Assembly: GCA_013694795.1 (NCBI GenBank)
Contig: JACDBS010000144.1
Coordinates: forward strand, 1-17,148
Source: Chloroflexota bacterium
GTDB taxonomy: Bacteria > Chloroflexota > Limnocylindria > QHBO01
Direction of reading: 5' to 3'
Length of the DNA stretch: 17,148 nucleotides
The translations under genes were made by a program, and so were the position numbers. The notes below the pieces were generated by a model that did not search any database, was not told where the DNA came from, and saw only the letters and a program-made list of their open reading frames with translations. Below are positions 13,214 through 17,148 of the stretch, in pieces (the first letter of the stretch is position 1; every line of letters starts with the position of its first letter).

Positions 13214-13289
13214 AGTCACACGGTGAATGCCTGACCGGACTTCGTCGCCGCCTGGCCGATGTCAGTCACCCGGTGAATGCCTGGCCGGA
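13214..13289. repeat. Two direct copies of a 26-bp palindrome-bearing repeat, 50 bp apart
   Basis: Bases 13214-13239 and 13264-13289 match at 24 of 26 positions. Each copy contains an inverted core: TCAC-ACG-GTGA at 13216-13226 and TCACC-C-GGTGA at 13266-13276. A related core, GGTGAAGTCACC, lies at 13085-13096. The region is between two convergent genes, so it is not an obvious promoter for either. The 13147-13213 stretch shows nothing else. Confidence 0.7.
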
Positions 13290-13303
13290 ACCTCGAGCGC
13301 CCG

Positions 13304-14017
13304 TCAGGACTCCGACGTGTCCCCGCGTGGCTCGCCACCCTCGGCGGTGGCCCCATCGCCACCAGTCTCGCCCTCGGCGGCCTCGCCACCCTCGCCTTCG
13401 GCGGCCTCGCCCTCGAGCTCCTCGCCCTCGGCGACGACCGGCTCCGGCTCCTCCTCGATGCGCGGCGGGACCACGGTCGCGACGAGCGTCTCGCCATCGG
13501 TCATGACCTGGACGAGATCACGGTTGAGGCTCAGGTCGCTGACGTGGATGGCGACATCCAGGCTCTTCAGCACCGATACGTCCACGGTGATCTCGTGCGG
13601 GATGTCGGCCGGCAGCGCCTTGACGTGGATGCTCGACACGTTGTGAAGGAGGGTCCCGCCGGTCTCCTCGACCGCGGGCGCCTCGCCGGTGAAGACGAGC
13701 GGAACGTCAACCTCCATCGCGACGTTGAGATTGACGAGGTAGTAGTCGACGTGCATCGCCTTGCCGCTCAGCGGATGGCGCTGGACGCTCTTGATGAAGC
13801 CGCTCGTCGCCCGACTGGCGCCAGGGAGGCGGAACTTCACGACCGAAGTACGGCCAGCCGAGCGGTACAGCGTCTCGAAGGTCTTGGCCTCGACCTGGAC
13901 GTTGGTCGAGCCCTCGCCCTTGCCGTAGACGACGCCGGGCACCATGCCCTCGCGGCGGAGCCGCTTGTTCGCCTTGCCCTGCGCCGCGCGGGCGTCGAGG
14001 GTGAGCTCCAGGTCCAT
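13304..14017 (-). CDS. rplY: 50S ribosomal protein L25 (Ctc/TL5 form)
   Basis: L25 binds 5S rRNA in the large subunit; the long form is also a general stress protein. Residues 1-95 are the 5S-binding domain, with KANKRLRREGMVPGVVYGKG (15-34) and HPLSGKAMHVDYYLV (81-95) as clear signatures. Residues 96-186 form the beta-rich C-terminal (TL5) domain with DVPLVFTGEAPAV (104-116) and HVKALPADIPHEITVDVS (131-148). A strongly acidic tail (187-237) of Glu, Gly and Ala repeats follows, common in high-GC Gram-positives. The tail DNA is an imperfect repeat. ATG 14017 is preceded by GAGAGGA, but about 13 bases away, further than usual. The common downstream partner pth is absent. Confidence 0.95.
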   Translation of the reverse strand: MDLELTLDARAAQGKANKRLRREGMVPGVVYGKGEGSTNVQVEAKTFETLYRSAGRTSVVKFRLPGASRATSGFIKSVQRHPLSGKAMHVDYYLVNLNVAMEVDVPLVFTGEAPAVEETGGTLLHNVSSIHVKALPADIPHEITVDVSVLKSLDVAIHVSDLSLNRDLVQVMTDGETLVATVVPPRIEEEPEPVVAEGEELEGEAAEGEGGEAAEGETGGDGATAEGGEPRGDTSES

Positions 14018-14116
14018 GGGTGGTGGTGATTCCTCTCTGGGGTCGGGCGCCTCGGTCAGTCATGGAGCGGTGGGCAGCGCCGAGCTGATCGAATGCGGCA
14101 TCGGGTGCGACGCGGA

Positions 14117-14145
14117 ATGGTAACCCGCACGCACGCGTCGGGCAA
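14117..14145 (-). promoter_or_regulatory. Candidate promoter of the L25 gene
   Basis: On the minus strand TTGCCC (14145-14140) and TACCAT (14122-14117) are 17 bases apart, matching the arrangement before the glycosyltransferase operon. The predicted leader is about 90 bases. Nothing else stands out in the 195-base gap between L25 and the response regulator. Confidence 0.4.
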
Positions 14146-14199
14146 GCGAAGGTAGATAGTTCTTCAGGTGGCCGCAATCGAGCGCGCGGGATCCGTTCG

Positions 14200-14205
14200 T
14201 ATACT
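14200..14205 (+). promoter_or_regulatory. -10 element of a probable leaderless promoter (response regulator)
   Basis: TATACT is five of six to consensus and lies 7 bases before ATG 14213, placing the transcript start at the start codon. There is no Shine-Dalgarno sequence. It supports the ATG over the upstream in-frame GTG at 14168. Confidence 0.6.
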
Positions 14206-14212
14206 TGCCCAT

Positions 14213-14911
14213 ATGCCCGGCACCATCATGATCGTCGAGGACGAGCCGGCCGTGGCGCGTGGCGTCAAGGTGGCCCTCGAGCGCGAGGGCTATACGGTGA
14301 CTGTCCAGCCCACCGGTGAGGACGCGCTCGCCAACTTCGCCGATGCGGCACCCGAGCTGGTGGTGCTCGACGTCCGGCTGCCTGGCATCGACGGGTTCGA
14401 GGTGCTGCGACAGCTCCGTCGCGAGACACGGGCGCCGATCCTCTTCCTGACCGCCAAAGCGGACGAGGTGGATAAGGTGGTCGGGCTCGAGATGGGCGCC
14501 GATGACTACCTGGTCAAGCCGTTCAGCGTCAAGGAGCTGGTGACGCGCATCAAGGCGCTGATGCGCCGTGCGTACGGGGACCTGGCCGACACGCAGACCG
14601 GCCGGACCCTGCGCCGCAAGGATCTCGTGATCGACCTCGAGCGCCGGCGCGTGACGCGCGACGGCGAGCGCATCGGTCTGACCACCACCGAGTTCGACCT
14701 CCTCCGGCACCTTGCGTCGCGGCCGGGGCGCGTCTACACCCGATCTCAGCTGCTGGAGCTGGTGCGCGACTACGACGATGCCCTGGAGCAGGATGAGCGC
14801 ACCATCAACGTCCACATCAGCCACATCCGCGACAAGGTGGAGCCTGATCCGTCCCAGCCCCGCTACATCAGGACGGTGAGGGGTGTCGGATATGCCTTCG
14901 CCGAGGACTGA
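14213..14911 (+). CDS. OmpR/PhoB-family response regulator
   Basis: The 232-residue protein has a receiver domain (about 4-120) with acidic pocket Asp10/Glu11, phosphoacceptor Asp53 in VVLDVRLPGIDG (50-61), Thr80 and Lys102 in KPF. A winged-helix DNA-binding domain (about 130-232) carries LTTTEFDLLRHLASRPGRV (156-174), RTINVHISHIRDKVE (196-210) and the final TVRGVGYAF (221-229). It is the first gene of a three-gene cluster; the histidine kinase start overlaps its end by 20 bases. The MPGTIMIVEDE start is supported by the -10 element 7 bases upstream. The target genes are unknown, and the HtrA gene next door is an obvious candidate. Confidence 0.93.
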   Translation: MPGTIMIVEDEPAVARGVKVALEREGYTVTVQPTGEDALANFADAAPELVVLDVRLPGIDGFEVLRQLRRETRAPILFLTAKADEVDKVVGLEMGADDYLVKPFSVKELVTRIKALMRRAYGDLADTQTGRTLRRKDLVIDLERRRVTRDGERIGLTTTEFDLLRHLASRPGRVYTRSQLLELVRDYDDALEQDERTINVHISHIRDKVEPDPSQPRYIRTVRGVGYAFAED

Positions 14912-16475
14912 GGCCGACGTCTCGACGGCCGGCCGCTGGGCGCGCTTCGATCCACGCGGCCGCGGCGCCATCTTTCAGCGCCTCAATGTCCGTCTCATCC
15001 TGGCGCTTGCCATCGTTGCCCTGGTGAGCCTCGTCGTCTCCGGTGTCGCCATCACCCAGATCCTGCCCGGCCATTTCGCCGAGCAGACGCAGGAGCGCAT
15101 CCAGACCGCGGCCGGCTCCACCGGCATCTTGCTGCGGGAGGAGATCACCCGCGTCGGCGAGATCCGGGAGGCGTCGGTCGTCGCCGACGAGACGCGCAAT
15201 ACGTTTCTCGTCCCGCAGGTCGCCGCGGCCGCGGCGCGCGTCTTCAACGCGACCGTCACCATCCTCGACGCGGAGGGCCGCACCGTAACGGTCGCGATGC
15301 CACCCGATGTCGCTTCGCTCGAGGCCCAGGGGCTGAAGCGCGACACCGGTGTGACGCCGGTCCGCGCGCTCGTTGATGTCGAGATTCCCGATGGCACGCA
15401 GAGGCGTTACCAGGTCATCATCAGCGACCCGTACTCCACCCGAGAGGAGACGCTGAGCCAGATCGGCGGCGCGCTCCTCGGCGCCGGGTTCCTGGCGTTG
15501 GGGGCCTCGCTGGTCACCGGTCTCATCGCAGCCCGCAGCGTGACCGTGCCCATCAGCCGGCTGCGCGGCGTGGCGGGGCGCGTTGCTCAGGGTCAGATGG
15601 ACGAGCGCGCGGTTCCGTCGGGCGTGCTGGAGGTGGACGAGCTGGGCCAGCAGTTCAACGTCATGGCCGACCGCCTGGCCGGCACGCTGCGCATGCTCGA
15701 GGCGGATCGCGACCGGCTCCGGGCATTCGTGGCGGACGTCAGCCACGAGCTGCGGACGCCCATCGCCGCCCTGCGCCTGTACACCGAGCTCCAGCACGAT
15801 GGAGATGTGGATGAGCCGACCCGGAGGGAGTTCCTGGAGAGCTCCCTCGAGCAGATTGGCCGGCTCGAGTGGTTGAGCACCAACCTGCTCGACCTTTCTC
15901 GTATCGACGCCGGCATCTATCCGCTCGACATCCGCGAGGGCGACCTGCGCGATCCGGTACAGGCGGTTGTTCAGGCACTCTCCGAGGTCGCCGTCCATCG
16001 TGGAGTGGCGCTCGATTCGGTCGTTCCGGCGGAGCCCGTTGAGATGCGCTTCGATCGTGAGCGCATCGTGCAGCTCATGACCAACCTCGTTGGCAATGCG
16101 CTGAAGTTCACACCTACTGGCGGTGCCGTATCGGTCCGGATCGACGAGCGCGAAGATGACGTCACCGTGGAGGTGAGCGACACCGGGCATGGCATCCCGG
16201 CCGACGAGCTGCCACGCATCTTCGATCGGTTCTATCGTGGGACGAACACCGGGGAGGCCCGGGCGTCCGGGAGCGGTCTGGGCCTTGCCATCGTACGGTC
16301 CATCGTTGAGCTGCACGGTGGCGAGATCGACCTCGCCAGCGAGGTCGGCGGGGGCACCCAGGTCCGCATCACGCTTGCCCGCGGGCCGGTCGACGACGCG
16401 GGCGGTCCCGGCACCAGTGTCAACGAAACTTCACGTGGCGCGCAGCCCGCGCATAATCCGGGACCCGCAGCATGA
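14892..16475 (+). CDS. Membrane sensor histidine kinase (HAMP-HisKA-HATPase)
   Basis: The 527-residue protein has a transmembrane helix at about 34-58, an extracytoplasmic sensor region of about 130 residues, and a second helix at about 191-213. A HAMP linker (214-268) follows, then the HisKA box AFVADVSHELRTPIAAL (278-294) with phosphoacceptor His285. The ATPase has its N box in NLVGNALKFTPTGG (398-411), G1 DTGHGIPADELPRIFDRFYRG (430-450) and G2 GSGLGLAIVRSIVELHGGEI (460-479). The last 30 residues are a Gly/Pro/Asn-rich tail outside the domain. ATG 14892 is preferred over GTG 14883 because GAGGGG (14878-14883) is 8 bases upstream. The arrangement with a following HtrA gene resembles the MprAB-PepD cell-envelope stress system of mycobacteria. 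The signal is unknown. Confidence 0.93.
   Translation: MPSPRTEADVSTAGRWARFDPRGRGAIFQRLNVRLILALAIVALVSLVVSGVAITQILPGHFAEQTQERIQTAAGSTGILLREEITRVGEIREASVVADETRNTFLVPQVAAAAARVFNATVTILDAEGRTVTVAMPPDVASLEAQGLKRDTGVTPVRALVDVEIPDGTQRRYQVIISDPYSTREETLSQIGGALLGAGFLALGASLVTGLIAARSVTVPISRLRGVAGRVAQGQMDERAVPSGVLEVDELGQQFNVMADRLAGTLRMLEADRDRLRAFVADVSHELRTPIAALRLYTELQHDGDVDEPTRREFLESSLEQIGRLEWLSTNLLDLSRIDAGIYPLDIREGDLRDPVQAVVQALSEVAVHRGVALDSVVPAEPVEMRFDRERIVQLMTNLVGNALKFTPTGGAVSVRIDEREDDVTVEVSDTGHGIPADELPRIFDRFYRGTNTGEARASGSGLGLAIVRSIVELHGGEIDLASEVGGGTQVRITLARGPVDDAGGPGTSVNETSRGAQPAHNPGPAA
16430..16457 (+). promoter_or_regulatory. Candidate internal promoter for htrA
   Basis: TTCACG (16430-16435) and CATAAT (16452-16457) are 16 bases apart inside the end of the kinase gene. 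The -10 matches five of six positions and the -35 four of six. Transcription would start near 16464, about 50 bases before the HtrA ATG. Confidence 0.4.
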
Positions 16476-16514
16476 TGGTTGTCCTCCCAGCGGGACACCA
16501 CAGGCGATGAACCG

Positions 16515-17148
16515 ATGACGCACGATCCGAACCGAACCACCCAGCACGACCAGACCCAGTCGCTCGAGGTCCAGCAATACGGACCCGAGCCGCGGCGCGC
16601 CGCCTGGCACGCCACGCCAGCGTGGTCGAGCCGAGCATCGACGCCACCACCGTCGGTCCGCGTGCGGCGTGACCTGCGCGCGCTGCCGATCATCGCCATC
16701 GCCGTCGTGGCCGGCATCGTTTCCGGCGCCCTGTCCGCGGTGGCGATCTCCAACCTGATGCCGGATTCGGCGGGGCTGGCGGCAGTCCCCGCGAGCGACA
16801 CCCCGGATGCGAACGCCGTCAGCGACCTGCGCATCGATGAGTCGAGCGCGGTGATCAGCGCCGTCGACAGGGTCACGCCGGCGGTGGTCACGATCCAATC
16901 CACGGGCAGCCCAGGCGCGGGGAGCGGCACCGGATCAGGCTTCATCTTCGAGGCGAGTGGTTTCATCCTCACCAACAGGCACGTCGTCGCCGACTCGCAG
17001 GAGCTTGTCGTCATGCTCAATGACGGGCGGCAGTTCGCGGGAACCGTCTACGGAATCGACACGCTGACCGATCTCGCCATCGTCACGATCGACGCCCAGG
17101 ATCTGCCCACGGCACCGATCGGTGTCTCGGCCGGGCTCGAGCCCGGCC
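16515..17148 (+). CDS. HtrA/DegP-like serine protease, N-terminal part (cut by window end)
   Basis: The open frame from ATG 16515 runs off the window, giving 211 residues. A Gln/Pro/Arg-rich cytoplasmic stretch (1-56) is followed by one transmembrane helix (about 57-80), so the protease faces outside. A linker leads to VDRVTPAVVTIQ (117-128) and the trypsin-like fold: SGTGSGFIFEASGFILTNRHVV (137-158) contains catalytic His156, and DTLTDLAIV (182-190) contains catalytic Asp186. The serine (GNSGGP) and PDZ domain would lie beyond the window. An ATG at 16507 reads only four codons to a stop, so ATG 16515 is the first usable start; no strong ribosome site is seen. It begins 39 bases after the kinase stop and probably belongs to the same stress-response unit. 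Confidence 0.92.
   Translation, partial: MTHDPNRTTQHDQTQSLEVQQYGPEPRRAAWHATPAWSSRASTPPPSVRVRRDLRALPIIAIAVVAGIVSGALSAVAISNLMPDSAGLAAVPASDTPDANAVSDLRIDESSAVISAVDRVTPAVVTIQSTGSPGAGSGTGSGFIFEASGFILTNRHVVADSQELVVMLNDGRQFAGTVYGIDTLTDLAIVTIDAQDLPTAPIGVSAGLEPG

Noticed and set aside
13085..13289. CRISPR-like spacing of the 26-bp repeats
   Set aside because: Only two copies plus one partial core, with unequal spacing to the partial core and no cas genes nearby.
14868..16316. 482-residue minus-strand open frame opposite the histidine kinase
   Set aside because: It mirrors the kinase codons and shows no recognisable motif.

Overview
This is a GC-rich (about two-thirds GC), densely coded bacterial chromosome segment with very short intergenic gaps, mixed ATG/GTG/TTG/CTG starts and several apparently leaderless promoters. 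Three features together suggest a monoderm-like lineage such as Chloroflexota (soil or freshwater clades) or, less likely, Actinobacteriota: a LytR-CpsA-Psr protein, a GpgS-type glucosyl-3-phosphoglycerate synthase, and a response regulator / histidine kinase / HtrA cluster. That placement is inference. I see no phage genes, insertion sequence or CRISPR array; the window reads as ordinary chromosome with a few unusual loci.

Layout. 1-111: tail of an unidentified gene. 133-1176: galE. 1165-2351 (minus): a ZIP metal transporter followed, with a 4-base overlap, by a Fur/Zur-family repressor. A near-consensus promoter with a Fur/Zur-like palindrome over its -10 lies upstream of them. 2509-3834: DEAD-box RNA helicase with a GC-rich leader. 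3843-4460: a protein that looks like an ATP-dependent DNA ligase core without its catalytic lysine. 4832-8124: a two-gene operon of a GT-A glycosyltransferase and a fusion of two universal-stress-protein domains to GpgS. 8128-8634 (minus): GGDEF remnant lacking its N-terminus. 8757-10761: glycerate kinase and endonuclease III. 10776-10904: a long imperfect hairpin. 10982-11057: tRNA-Thr(CGT). 11073-12113 (minus): FMN-dependent alpha-hydroxy-acid dehydrogenase, diverging from an LCP protein (12133-13056). 13056-13303: an intergenic region with nested inverted repeats and two copies of a palindrome-bearing repeat 50 bp apart. 13304-14017 (minus): ribosomal protein L25. 14213-17148: response regulator, histidine kinase and the start of an HtrA protease, cut by the window end.

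How the genes may work together. ZIP plus Fur/Zur form a self-regulated metal-uptake unit. The glycosyltransferase, USP-GpgS fusion and nearby glycerate kinase point to glucosylglycerate-type solute metabolism tied to stress, although no GpgP-type phosphatase is visible. The two-component system with HtrA resembles an envelope-stress module, and the LCP protein belongs to cell-envelope glycan assembly. The most interesting items are the USP-GpgS fusion with its partner glycosyltransferase, the ligase-like pseudoenzyme, and the two structured intergenic elements at 10776-10904 and 13056-13289.
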